This document shows, in pieces, positions 35,603-44,094 of a DNA stretch of 64,000 bases (position 1 is the first letter of the stretch; the number at the start of each line of letters is the position of its first letter). The notes below the pieces were generated by a model. That model worked only from the letters and a program-made list of their open reading frames with translations, did no database searches and was not told the origin of the DNA. Both the position numbers and the translations under genes were made by a program. Origin of the DNA: Acetobacteraceae bacterium (lineage in GTDB: Bacteria; Pseudomonadota; Alphaproteobacteria; Acetobacterales; Acetobacteraceae); assembly GCA_003506895.1 (NCBI GenBank), contig DNXO01000020.1, positions 133,095 through 197,094 of the forward strand, given 5' to 3'.

Positions 35603-36493
35603 ATGCCGGAAACCTGGACAAGACGCCGGTTTTTCCTGGCTGGCGCCCTGCCGTTAGCGAGCCGCTCGGCGCTGGCGCAAGGTTCCACCTTCGCCCGCAA
35701 ATTGGCGGGTATTGAAGGCGCAATCGCGGGCCGCCTGGGGGTTGCGGTCCGAGAGATCGGCACCGGCCGCCATTATGGGTACCGGGCGGACGAACGCTTT
35801 CCGTTGTGCAGCACGTTCAAAGTGCTCGCCTGCGCGGCCGTGCTGAAACGTGTGGATGGCGGGCAGGAGGACCTGAACCGCCGCATCCGATTTGGCCCCG
35901 GCGATTTGGTGACCTACTCCCCGGTCACGAAAGACCACGTCGGTGGTGACGGCATGACCCTTGGCGCGTTGTGCACGGCGGCCATGACGCAAAGCGACAA
36001 TACGGCCGGCAACCTTATCCTCGCGAGCCTTGGCGGCCCCGGCGCGGTCACCGCGTTCGCCCGCTCGATCGGCGATCAGGTCACCCGGCTCGATCGAACG
36101 GAACCGGACTTGAACACAGCGATACCCGGCGATCCGCACGACACGACGACGCCGGGGGCCATGGCCGCCGATCTGGGCAGGTTGGTTACCGAAGGCTGCC
36201 TGTCGCGGAACTCTCGCCACCAGTTGGTAACGTGGCTGATAAGCAATCAGACCGGCGGAGCAAAACTGCGGGCCGGCGTGCCGGCCGGATGGCGGGTCGG
36301 TGACAAGACCGGCGGCGGCGCGTGGGGCACGACGAACGACGTTGCGGTGATCTGGCCGCCGCCGCGGGATCCCTTTGTTGTCTGCGTGTATTTGACCGAA
36401 ACCAAAGCGTCGTTCGACGCGCGCAACGCGACAATCGCGGCCGTTGGACGCGCCGTCGCCGAGGCCGGTTTTAACGGGCCGTTCCCAGGCTGA
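35603..36493 (+). CDS. bla: Class A beta-lactamase with Tat-type signal
   Basis: 296 residues. The N-terminus RRRFFLAGALPLASRSALA is a twin-arginine signal. All active-site elements of class A serine beta-lactamases are intact: Ser70-Thr-Phe-Lys73, Ser131-Asp-Asn133, Glu167 (EPDLN) and Lys235-Thr-Gly. A Cys lies directly before the nucleophile, and no Cys follows KTGG, so a KPC-type disulfide is not expected. The product would hydrolyse periplasmic beta-lactams. Spectrum cannot be judged by eye. No mobile-element signs adjoin it, so it looks chromosomal. Its end overlaps the convergent gene by 23 bases. Confidence 0.93.
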   Translation: MPETWTRRRFFLAGALPLASRSALAQGSTFARKLAGIEGAIAGRLGVAVREIGTGRHYGYRADERFPLCSTFKVLACAAVLKRVDGGQEDLNRRIRFGPGDLVTYSPVTKDHVGGDGMTLGALCTAAMTQSDNTAGNLILASLGGPGAVTAFARSIGDQVTRLDRTEPDLNTAIPGDPHDTTTPGAMAADLGRLVTEGCLSRNSRHQLVTWLISNQTGGAKLRAGVPAGWRVGDKTGGGAWGTTNDVAVIWPPPRDPFVVCVYLTETKASFDARNATIAAVGRAVAEAGFNGPFPG

Positions 36494-36935
36494 CCGACAA
36501 TCCCCGACCCATCATCAGCCCGAGTTCCCCTGGCCGGTCGCTGAACTCTTTCATCGTCCGGTACGGCACCGCCGTAACGGCGGCGATGTAATTCAGCTTC
36601 TGCGCCACGCCCAGTACACTGAACCGTCCCGCCTTCGGCTGCCGCTCATACAACCCGGCCACGGTCTGCAATGTTCGGATTGGAATGACCGCCAGAACCT
36701 TTCGGTGTTCGGGCGTAATGTCGGCTTCCGTCAGCAGCCGTGCGGGGGTCGTTCCTTCCGCCACGGCCGGGCTTTTCCCCGCCGGGGGCGACGTCGTCAG
36801 TTCGTCACTGCGAAAATCCATCTCCACGCCATTCGGTAGGATGAAATAAACGGTGTCGTCCTCGCATGCGACAACCTTGCCGCTGTGCTTACCGGACCTG
36901 TGATAGACTGTTTGTCCAACCGAAAACTTCGGCAT
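36471..36935 (-). CDS. Protein of unknown function with SH3/KOW-like N-terminus
   Basis: 154 residues from ATG 36935 with a GGAGG ribosome-binding site. Residues 1-50 (FSVGQTVYHRSGKHSGKVVACEDDTVYFILPNGVEMDFRSDEL) look like a small beta-barrel of SH3/KOW or CarD-like type. After a Pro/Ala-rich linker, residues 68-154 form a helical domain (ITPEHRKVLAVIPIRTLQTVAGLYERQPKAGRFSVLG). No defined family is recognised. The convergent 23-base overlap with the beta-lactamase gene is unusual but both frames have full-length support. Confidence 0.65.
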   Translation of the reverse strand: MPKFSVGQTVYHRSGKHSGKVVACEDDTVYFILPNGVEMDFRSDELTTSPPAGKSPAVAEGTTPARLLTEADITPEHRKVLAVIPIRTLQTVAGLYERQPKAGRFSVLGVAQKLNYIAAVTAVPYRTMKEFSDRPGELGLMMGRGLSVSLGTAR

Positions 36936-37018
36936 CCTGTCCTCCGTGACGGTCGATATCCGACACGGAGGACACTAGCGGAAACGAGAGTGTCGCGACA
37001 CGACTTCCGCGTCCCTGC

Positions 37019-37846
37019 TTAAGCCGGCGCCCGCATCCCGTCGGCGACGATCTCGCGCAGCTTTGCGTGCAGGTGTGTGTTGCCGGCGACGATGTTGCCG
37101 GTTTCCAGCGGGTTGCCGGTTCCGACATCGGTCGCGTAACCGCCGGCCTCACGCACCAGCAATTCGCCCGCGGCGATGTCCCAGGGCTTGATCCCCAGTT
37201 CCCAGTATCCGTCGAAGCGACCATGCGCGACCCAGGCGAGATCCAGCGCCGCGGCGCCAAACCGCCTGATGCCGGCGACCTGGGGCATCAGCATCGGCAA
37301 TGTCCGGCTGAACGCGCGTTGCCGCACCGACGATACCGCACCGAACGGAATGCCCGTGGCGAACACCGCCTCGGTGATTTCCCGCCGAGCGGAGACGCGC
37401 AGGCGGCGTTCGTTCATGAAGGCGCCGGTGCCTTTTTCGGCCCAGAACATCTCATCGACCGCCGGGGCATAGATCAGCCCGGCGTTGATTTCGGTTGTTC
37501 CGTCCTGCAACCGACGCTCCAGCGCGATGCTGATCGCCCAGTGGGGCATGCCGTGCAGGAAGTTGGTGGTTCCGTCCAGCGGATCCACGATCCAGCGCCA
37601 CGTCCAGTTGTCGGAGCCGGACGCGCCGGACTCCTCCATCAGGAACGAATAGCCGGGACGGGCCTTGGTCAGTTCTTCCTTCAACGTCTGTTCGGCGCGC
37701 AGATCGGCCTGGGAGACGAAGTCGGACGGACCTTTCATGCTGACCTGCAGCTGCTCGACTTCAGCGAAGTCGCGCAGCAGCCGCTTCGACGCCTTTTGGG
37801 CGGCGTTGGCCATGACGGTCAGATGGGGGGAGAGACGAAAGGCCAT
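37019..37846 (-). CDS. suhB: Inositol-1-monophosphatase family protein SuhB
   Basis: 275 residues with the lithium-sensitive phosphatase motifs: SDFVSQAD (38-48), Glu71-Glu72 (EESG), IVDPLDGTTNFLHG with Asp88 and Asp91, and PWDIAAGELLVREAGG with Asp223. These place the Mg ions for hydrolysis of inositol phosphate or similar sugar phosphates. SuhB also contacts rRNA transcription in E. coli. Its start shares a base with the efp stop (TGATG), so it is co-translated with elongation factor P. Confidence 0.92.
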   Translation of the reverse strand: MAFRLSPHLTVMANAAQKASKRLLRDFAEVEQLQVSMKGPSDFVSQADLRAEQTLKEELTKARPGYSFLMEESGASGSDNWTWRWIVDPLDGTTNFLHGMPHWAISIALERRLQDGTTEINAGLIYAPAVDEMFWAEKGTGAFMNERRLRVSARREITEAVFATGIPFGAVSSVRQRAFSRTLPMLMPQVAGIRRFGAAALDLAWVAHGRFDGYWELGIKPWDIAAGELLVREAGGYATDVGTGNPLETGNIVAGNTHLHAKLREIVADGMRAPA

Positions 37847-38412
37847 CAGCCCTTCGCGCGTTCGACGTAGCTGGCGTCCTCGGTGCGGACAACGATACGC
37901 TCACCGGCTTCGATGAACGGCGGCACCATGGTCTTGACACCGTTGGACAGCTTGGCGGGCTTATAGGAGGAGGACGCGGTCTGGCCCTTCACCACCGGAT
38001 CGGCTTCGACGATTTCCAGGATGACGCTGCTGGGCAGGTGGATGGCGACGGGTTCGCCTTCGACCAGATCGACCACCAGCTTCATCTGGTCCTGCAGGAA
38101 GGGGGCCGCGTCGCCCATCAGATCTGCGGGGACGTGCGCTTCTTCGTAGGTTTCCGGATCCATCAGCACGAGGTTGGTGCCGTCCATATAAGAGTATGTG
38201 TACTCTTTTTCCTCGGTCGTGAGGCGTTCGACCGTGTCGGCGGTGCGCCAGCGTTCATTGGTCTTGTTGCCGGTTTTCAGGTTGCGCATTTCAACCTGGA
38301 TAAAGGCACCGCCTTTGCCGGGGGTGATGATCTGCTGTTTCAGCACCGTCCAGCGGTTGCCGTCATGCTCGATCACCTGGCCGGCGCGAATCAGGTTCGC
38401 CTGCTGCTTCAT
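37846..38412 (-). CDS. efp: Elongation factor P
   Basis: 188 residues, full length, three beta-barrel domains. The ribosome-facing loop reads ITPGKGGAF, with Lys33 at the position that is beta-lysylated in many bacteria (others use Arg-rhamnose). ERWRTADTVERL and YMDGTNLVLMDPETYE mark domains I-II. EF-P relieves stalling at polyproline. Lys rather than Arg fits the EpmB-like radical SAM gene at 61218, though no EpmA is visible. First gene of an efp-suhB pair. Confidence 0.96.
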   Translation of the reverse strand: MKQQANLIRAGQVIEHDGNRWTVLKQQIITPGKGGAFIQVEMRNLKTGNKTNERWRTADTVERLTTEEKEYTYSYMDGTNLVLMDPETYEEAHVPADLMGDAAPFLQDQMKLVVDLVEGEPVAIHLPSSVILEIVEADPVVKGQTASSSYKPAKLSNGVKTMVPPFIEAGERIVVRTEDASYVERAKG

Positions 38413-38489
38413 GGGGTTTGGTCCATCCGGTAGAATTGGAAAAGGTGCGGGCTTCTAGACCCTGGGCGGGCCGGGGGCAAGGTTTCGGA

Positions 38490-38924
38490 TCAGCAGGCGA
38501 TGACCTGGACGTGGCCGGCTTCGGCGTAGGCGATGATCTTGCGGTCGCCGGTGACGACCGGCATGCCAAGATGCCGAGCGGTGGCGACGATCAGGCGGTC
38601 CATCGGGTCGGCATGAAAGTCGCCGGGAAGATAGGACGCGTCGATCGCGACGGCGGGGTTGAGCGGGGCTTCCTTGATGCCGGGTCCGGCCATGAAGCGG
38701 GCAAACCAGGTCTTGGGGTCGGGAAGACACGCCACGGCCGGTTGCCGGCCTGGCCTGGGCCGGCTGAGGAGGCCAATTTCCCAGGCCGAGGCCGTTGACA
38801 CGAACACACCATCGGTTGATCCGGCGTCGATTATGGCCGACATCGCGGCGGCGGGCAGCGGTGCGCCACTGGCCAGCCAAATGACCGCGCAGGTGTCGAG
38901 CAACACCGCCCTTGGTTCGGTCAT
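38490..38924 (-). CDS. vapC: PIN-domain toxin, VapC type
   Basis: 144 residues. PIN nuclease acids are present: Asp10 (VLLDTCAVIW), Glu49 (SAWEIGLL), Asp106/Asp109 (HADPMDRLIVATA) and Asp127 (VVTGDRKI). This subfamily (LLDTCAxIW) is a common type II toxin ribonuclease. Its ATG overlaps the preceding gene's stop by four bases, the standard VapBC arrangement. It lies at the edge of the accessory island beside efp. Confidence 0.9.
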   Translation of the reverse strand: MTEPRAVLLDTCAVIWLASGAPLPAAAMSAIIDAGSTDGVFVSTASAWEIGLLSRPRPGRQPAVACLPDPKTWFARFMAGPGIKEAPLNPAVAIDASYLPGDFHADPMDRLIVATARHLGMPVVTGDRKIIAYAEAGHVQVIAC

Positions 38925-39193
38925 CCGTGGAGATCGCCGTTTTCCGCGGTAAACGGTTCGTCCAGAATGGGCGCGGTGAGGTCCACATCATCGGCGATTA
39001 TGACGGACCCGCGCATGAAGCCATGGATGTTCCGTACGGCGTCGGCAAGCTGGTCGGGCGGGGTCAGTACACCGACGGTCCGCCCCCGCTTGGTGATGAT
39101 GACGCGATCCAACTCATGGTTCGCCAGGCGGTCGAGGATGTTCAGGCATGTGGCCTTGAACTCGGAGGCGCTGATGGTCTGGGTGGTGGGCAT
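38921..39193 (-). CDS. vapB: Phd/VapB-type antitoxin
   Basis: 90 residues from ATG 39193. ISASEFKATCLNILDRLANHELDRVIITKRGRTVGVLTPPDQL is a Phd/YefM-like DNA-binding fold, and the C-terminal acidic part (ADDVDLTAPILDEPFTAEN) would wrap the toxin. The start is uncertain because two more in-frame ATGs lie 18 and 48 bases upstream, each inside a TGACCA repeat. The 39193 start is preferred because it leaves those repeats as upstream operator DNA. Confidence 0.85.
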   Translation of the reverse strand: MPTTQTISASEFKATCLNILDRLANHELDRVIITKRGRTVGVLTPPDQLADAVRNIHGFMRGSVIIADDVDLTAPILDEPFTAENGDLHG

Positions 39194-39204
39194 GGGGTGT
39201 CGAC

Positions 39205-39254
39205 TGGTCATCTGTTGTGACTGGTCATGTAATGTGGTCATCTTGGGGTGGTCA
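39205..39254 (-). repeat. Four TGACCA direct repeats upstream of the antitoxin gene
   Basis: TGACCA (minus strand) occurs at 39205-39210, 39222-39227, 39235-39240 and 39249-39254, three of them as ATGACCA, 13-17 bases apart. They lie just before the preferred antitoxin start and could be operator half-sites for VapB autorepression. Confidence 0.5.
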
Positions 39255-39581
39255 AGGGTCGTGTTTCCGGGATTGGGCGTGTTGGGTGGCGGGGGAATTG
39301 GTGGAATAGGGGGTGGGGAGTCTAATGGGTGTCTCAAGAGCCGTGGTGTGGGATTTTGTGATGCCTTTTTGGAATTTGTGGGCGGTTGGGGGCGCTGGTT
39401 TGGAGGTTGGGGCGTAGGCAATCTTGTTGAACATTGTACGAGAAATATAGGAAAAATGTCAATGGTGGCTTCGCCGTCTCGGTGATCCAAGCAGATCCAA
39501 GCATTGCGGGGTTGGCCCATACAGCCGGACTGGCTTTGGGCCGAATACACACTTCTGTGGAAGTGAAACAACCAGACTCAA

Positions 39582-39679
39582 GGACGGTAGCCGTCCATGG
39601 CCCTAGGACCGCACCGTGCGGACCTCGCTGGGCATAGGAGGCGAAGGCCGGCGTTGGCCTGAGGCCGACTGCCGGCTTT
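39582..39679. other. Three consecutive hairpins, possible terminator or structured RNA
   Basis: GGACGG/CCGTCC at 39582-39596, CCGCAC/GTGCGG at 39609-39621, and a long nested hairpin 39644-39679 (inner arms GTTGGCC and GGCCGAC around TGA; outer GCCGGC arms). The last one lies 65 bases after the stop of the STAND operon and could end its transcript, but no T-run follows on that strand. Confidence 0.45.
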
Positions 39680-39744
39680 CACGCTGTACTCATCAGAAAC
39701 AGGCATGGCGCTCGCTGGCTAGGAAACACATCCCAGTCGCCGCC

Positions 39745-40065
39745 TCAGTACGACTCCAGGCGGATACCTGTAACGGGTTTGAGCGGAACGGAGCTTCGTT
39801 GTTGGAGGACAAGTTTGAAGATGCTGGCGACCAGACCAAGCATGTCGCCCAGCAAGGTCGTCGCCGAGATCGCGATCGTGGCGGGGGAATAGCTTGCCGG
39901 GAAGAGGAGGAGATATCCCGAGCCCAAAGCGATCACGAGCAATAAACCGATCCCTGCATAGCCCGCTGCCAGACGCAGCGTGAACCAGCGCGCGTCATGC
40001 GCCTTCGCCTGATCGAATGTCTCGCGCTCCTGGCGGAGTTGCTCGCGGGCGCGTGCATCTGTCAT
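39745..40065 (-). CDS. Two-helix membrane partner of the STAND protein
   Basis: 106 residues. A charged N-terminal helix (ARAREQLRQERETFDQAKAHDARWF, likely coiled coil, cytoplasmic) is followed by two membrane helices at about 31-55 (AAGYAGIGLLLVIALGSGYLLL) and 62-85 (TIAISATTLLGDMLGLVASIF), then a short polar tail. No family is named with certainty. Its start overlaps the stop of the 1343-residue STAND gene by four bases, so both are translated together. It may anchor the ATPase to the membrane or be a membrane-acting effector. Confidence 0.8.
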   Translation of the reverse strand: MTDARAREQLRQERETFDQAKAHDARWFTLRLAAGYAGIGLLLVIALGSGYLLLFPASYSPATIAISATTLLGDMLGLVASIFKLVLQQRSSVPLKPVTGIRLESY

Positions 40066-43000
40066 TCATCGGCATCCAGTGCTTCGCCCTCCGCGATCGA
40101 ACGGGCGATGCGACGCTTTGAATCGTCTAATATCTCCTTGAACAGCCGATAGGCGGGTGACAGGCGCGAGAGTGTCGCGAGCACAGTGGACGCTTCGTCC
40201 TGTGCCTGGACATCGCGTCGCATTGGCTGGCCTGGCGCTCCAGACCAACTGCCTGACATGGCTGCCGCGCCAAGCTGGTGGATGGCGTCGTTGACCAGCT
40301 TGGCTTCGACTGCCTTGCACCGGTTGAGATAACGCTCGACAAAGTCACGATGCTCGAAAACGAAGCGATGGTTGCTCTTTCGCAGGAGACAGCCGATCCA
40401 CCGAAGATCCTCGGCCATCGCCCGATCAAGCATCGTGTCGAGAAAATCGACCACGGGCTTGCTATTGAGCTTGAACATCACCGCGAAGACTTCGCCGATC
40501 TCATAGCGCGCCAAGCTGGATACGCCGTCGTGCTGCCTTAGCCAAACCCAGGTAAGCTCAAGAATTTCGCTCACGGCGGGCGACTCCTGGAGGGCAAGGT
40601 GGCCACGCCGATGCGGGTAACTAACGGCGCGAAAGTCCGCAGGCGCCCTCTCGCTGATGCCTAGATCAGCGCGGGCAAGCAAGCACTGCGCCAACAGAAC
40701 CCCATGCCGCTTGGCAAGGGAGGTTAGCATTTCGCCTACCCAATGTCCTTCTATACGCGGCAGCGTCATCATCCGGTCGAGAAAGATGCGGGCATCCTCC
40801 TCGCGCAGAAGGTCAAGCAATTCCGACCGCCGAAGACAGAACAGCATACAGATATCCTGGAACAGATCAGGCGCTCGGTCGAACGCGACGACCAGTGCAA
40901 ACGCGATCGTCGTCCGACCGTCCAGGTCCCGCCATGTTTGGAGCGCTTTGATCGCGCTCCGGGCGACGGCTGGATCCTGTGAGGCGAGTGCTTCGCGCAG
41001 CAACTCGGTATCGGCCGCAGACGGTTCGCGCGTGAGGCCGATTAAGCCGCGCGCGCATCCCGAGCGAATCATCGGCTCGGTCGATGCTAGCATTCGGGCG
41101 ATCAAGGCGCGCCCCTCCTCCGGGCGACACTCCAGGAGCGTTCCAATCGCGATGCCCAGATAGTCGCGCGGGCGCGAATCCTGTTCAGTGAGTGAGCGGT
41201 TGACGATCTCGCGGCAAAAGGTGAAATCAGCAGCGATCAGCTTCTCAACAATTTGATGACCGGGAAATGAGGACATGCCGGCCGCCTCAACCGTTTGGCG
41301 ATGCGCGAGAAATGCATCGCATAGCTTGCCCCGATCCGGAAATGCCGCGAGCAGTTCAGCGACGAAGCCGCCTACCCATTCATGGTTGTCTTTCCAATCA
41401 GTATACCGCACTTGGCCAACGAACGCATAATCGGCGCCTTCCGCGAGCGCCGCCCGGAAGCGGAAGTCGAGGCCCTGCGGGAGGCCGGCTAAGATACCGC
41501 GCACCTGTGCACCAAGCGCGCCGTCATCGAATCGGGCGTACCAGCCTAGCGACTTCGCCAAGCCGATCACCGTCGTCGGGACGAGTGTGCCGCCTTTGAT
41601 CAGCGCCCCGACCCTTCCGATCGTCTGGCTGAACTCCGCCTTATAGTCGCGCAGCAACTCGTCGGGCGCTACGTCGCCGAGCAACCCGTGCGGTGGACTA
41701 ACTGCATCGTTGAGAAGGAGCGCCGCCCGATAAGCGATCAGAGGGGTCTTGGCCTCAAGCTGCGCGATGATCCGATCGATCAGGCGCGCGCGCAGATGTG
41801 CCACCATCCTATAGTCGACGAAAAAGGGCGATATTGAGATTGCGCGCCCGATCGAGGTGGTCTTCATGCCGTCGCCGCTTAGGAGCGGCGCCAGCACGTC
41901 GAACGGTGTGTAGCGGCCACCCCACGCCCCCGGATCTTCAAGGAGCGCGAATCCAAAGTCGGCAACTTCCTTGATAAAGGCGAGCGGCTTGTGGAGATCA
42001 TAGCCGATAAGTTCAGTGAGGGTCCGGATCGGATGGCTGGGATTCGGACTTAGGTCGCGATTATCATTTTGGCCCAGTTCCCAAAGCAGCCGCAGAGAAT
42101 CATGGCGATGTCCGGGGCTGAACGCGACACGCCGCAGGATCGCGCTGAACTCGCGGAGCACGCGGCCCCGCTCAATTTGCGCCTGCACAAATTTGAGCGC
42201 CTGAGCCGGTTGATAGTAGGCGACTGCCAGGACCGCCTGGATGCGCGGGTCATATTCATGTTCAATGCCGCGCAGCGTCCGCCATATCGGCTCGAGGAGA
42301 TCGCTCTCTGAAGGGTCCCCTTCCATCAGTCGCCAGTCCAAGCGGCCGAGATTGACCAATACCTGGGTCAGGCGATTAGCTTCGACTGCATCGGCTACAG
42401 CCAAAGCGACAGACGTAAGACGCCCGTCAGCGCCGATGCAGCTTTCTTCGATCAGAAAGTCACCAAGCAGGTCCGGCATTAGGCGGTAGAGTTGCCCACG
42501 TTTGTATATCACACCTCCGTCGACGAGCATCTTCAGTGCCCGGCTGACGTCGGCGACGGCAATCCCCGGACGGGTCGCACCTACTAGCTCAGCGATACGG
42601 CGATCATCAATATGGAAGGGCTGTATAATCGCCAGTGTCTCAAGTACAGCCCGCAGCAATGCTGTGTCGGCGGGCGTGCCAAGATGACCGGTGATAACGC
42701 GAGTGAAACGTGACAGGATAATCTGCCGCAATTCGCGCTCGCCGCGCGCCAACTCGGGGATGATACCTTCGCGGACGACGACTCGGGCCGCCATCGCCGC
42801 CACCAGCGGACTGTCGCTGGCGATGGCAAGAATTGCGTCCGCCCATTCAGGGTCTCCGCCGAACTCTTCCAGTACTTCGACGACGAGGGCTTGGAGCGCT
42901 TGCTTCTCAAGACGTTCAAGCCGCACTGTGGAAGGATCGACGATGCTATAAAGCGCAAGCTCGTTGCGGATGCGCTGCTCGGCATAAGGGCGCGCCGCGA

Positions 43001-44093
43001 TCAGCAGGCGGGTCCTGTGGCGCTGATCTACAGCATATTCGGTCAGCAGTTTCAGACCTTCGCGATCATGGGCGTCGTCGACGACCAGGATCTTGCGGCC
43101 AGTACCTAGCGCCTCAAGGCTAACGGCATCGGGCTCCTGCGACGCGGAGAGAAAGCGGATCGCCGTCCCCTTGTTCTTGGCTGCGAAACGCTGAATCCCC
43201 TCCTTGAGGATGCGGGTCTTGCCGATACCACCGGGCCCGACGAGCAGCGTGAACGGCATATCATCCCGCCCGAGCGCTTCGACTAGCGCGACTATCTCTC
43301 CGTCACGTCCAACAAGCGACCAGTCGTGACTAAAGACCGCGCCCCGCCCTTTGAACGGCGCGAAATAGTCCTCGGGTGTGAGCCAGGGCCCCGGTTCGCT
43401 TCGGCCGAGAAGGGCCATCCGCTGTCCGCGGAAATAAATATCGACCAAGCGCTCCTGGCTCTCAAAGGGAAGCGAGCGAATTTTACGCGTCAGGTCCTGC
43501 TTGTCCCAAAGCGTCCAGTTGCGGTGGGCTTCGACCGCCTCGACCGCACCGGGACTTGCGATCTTGCTGAGGACTAAGAACGCGCGCTCCGCGTCGATGC
43601 AGTGATAGGCAATCGCTTTGTCAATCTCCGCCTTTCCGAAGCGCTCGACCCGCTTGCACTGAAAGCTCCATCTACGCCCGTCGGGAAATTGCGCAACGAC
43701 GTCGGTGCCCTCCTGCTTGTGCCCGCGGCTCCCCTGAACCCTTACATCTGCGGTCGGCTGTAGCGCCTGGACGACATCGGCGACGAACTGCTCGAAGGTC
43801 GCCGGGTCAAGCGCGTCCACCGGAAATTGCGTCGAGAGACTGGCGCTGACCGGGTTGCCGTAGCCGGCGAGCTGCATGAGCGTTGCGACATCAACGTCTA
43901 TTAGGGCGGCGAGCGCCGGAATCTGCGCAACCGTCGGCCGGTGCGTCCCTGCTTCCCAGCGGCTAACCGCCTGCTGCTTGAAGCCGAGTTCGGCTGCGAA
44001 AGCCGCCTGGGTCACGCCGAGCACGATGCGTCCCTCGACGATCTTCGCGGCGAGAGGGGCGTAATTCTGTCGGATTTCATTGGACTTCACCAT
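40062..44093 (-). CDS. XRE HTH - Mrr-like nuclease - STAND ATPase - repeat protein, putative defence
   Basis: 1343 residues from ATG 44093. Order: XRE helix-turn-helix at about 13-70 (VTQAAFAAELGFKQQAVSRWEAG); Mrr-like restriction nuclease at about 90-200 with D-QxK motif (Asp131 in EGTDVV, Gln145 and Lys147 in FQCKR); P-loop NTPase with Walker A GPGGIGKT (286-293) and Walker B ILVVDDAHD (335-343), winged-helix-like region around 480-550; then about 750 residues of alpha-helical, HEAT-like repeats (for example SGCARGLIGLTREPSA). This is the plan of antiviral STAND (Avs-like) sensors: nuclease effector, switch ATPase, C-terminal sensor. The fused HTH and membrane partner gene are unusual. Confidence 0.85.
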   Translation of the reverse strand: MVKSNEIRQNYAPLAAKIVEGRIVLGVTQAAFAAELGFKQQAVSRWEAGTHRPTVAQIPALAALIDVDVATLMQLAGYGNPVSASLSTQFPVDALDPATFEQFVADVVQALQPTADVRVQGSRGHKQEGTDVVAQFPDGRRWSFQCKRVERFGKAEIDKAIAYHCIDAERAFLVLSKIASPGAVEAVEAHRNWTLWDKQDLTRKIRSLPFESQERLVDIYFRGQRMALLGRSEPGPWLTPEDYFAPFKGRGAVFSHDWSLVGRDGEIVALVEALGRDDMPFTLLVGPGGIGKTRILKEGIQRFAAKNKGTAIRFLSASQEPDAVSLEALGTGRKILVVDDAHDREGLKLLTEYAVDQRHRTRLLIAARPYAEQRIRNELALYSIVDPSTVRLERLEKQALQALVVEVLEEFGGDPEWADAILAIASDSPLVAAMAARVVVREGIIPELARGERELRQIILSRFTRVITGHLGTPADTALLRAVLETLAIIQPFHIDDRRIAELVGATRPGIAVADVSRALKMLVDGGVIYKRGQLYRLMPDLLGDFLIEESCIGADGRLTSVALAVADAVEANRLTQVLVNLGRLDWRLMEGDPSESDLLEPIWRTLRGIEHEYDPRIQAVLAVAYYQPAQALKFVQAQIERGRVLREFSAILRRVAFSPGHRHDSLRLLWELGQNDNRDLSPNPSHPIRTLTELIGYDLHKPLAFIKEVADFGFALLEDPGAWGGRYTPFDVLAPLLSGDGMKTTSIGRAISISPFFVDYRMVAHLRARLIDRIIAQLEAKTPLIAYRAALLLNDAVSPPHGLLGDVAPDELLRDYKAEFSQTIGRVGALIKGGTLVPTTVIGLAKSLGWYARFDDGALGAQVRGILAGLPQGLDFRFRAALAEGADYAFVGQVRYTDWKDNHEWVGGFVAELLAAFPDRGKLCDAFLAHRQTVEAAGMSSFPGHQIVEKLIAADFTFCREIVNRSLTEQDSRPRDYLGIAIGTLLECRPEEGRALIARMLASTEPMIRSGCARGLIGLTREPSAADTELLREALASQDPAVARSAIKALQTWRDLDGRTTIAFALVVAFDRAPDLFQDICMLFCLRRSELLDLLREEDARIFLDRMMTLPRIEGHWVGEMLTSLAKRHGVLLAQCLLARADLGISERAPADFRAVSYPHRRGHLALQESPAVSEILELTWVWLRQHDGVSSLARYEIGEVFAVMFKLNSKPVVDFLDTMLDRAMAEDLRWIGCLLRKSNHRFVFEHRDFVERYLNRCKAVEAKLVNDAIHQLGAAAMSGSWSGAPGQPMRRDVQAQDEASTVLATLSRLSPAYRLFKEILDDSKRRIARSIAEGEALDADE

Positions 44094-44094
44094 T

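Larger units (their letters stand above)
39194..39744. other. Gene-free spacer of 551 bases, G-rich then hairpin-rich
   Basis: No credible gene. 39225-39420 is poor in C and rich in G and T on the plus strand, with runs able to form a quadruplex (39269-39295 and following). 39582-39679 holds three successive hairpins. Composition differs sharply from the surrounding coding DNA, so the spacer may mark an island boundary or a structured leader. Confidence 0.6.

Noticed and set aside
35603..36493. Beta-lactamase as part of a mobile resistance cassette
   Set aside because: No transposase, integrase, direct repeats or composition shift around it.
39434..39945. Several 60-109 codon frames near the STAND operon on the plus strand
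   Set aside because: They are antisense to the membrane-partner gene or lie over hairpins, with no coding pattern.
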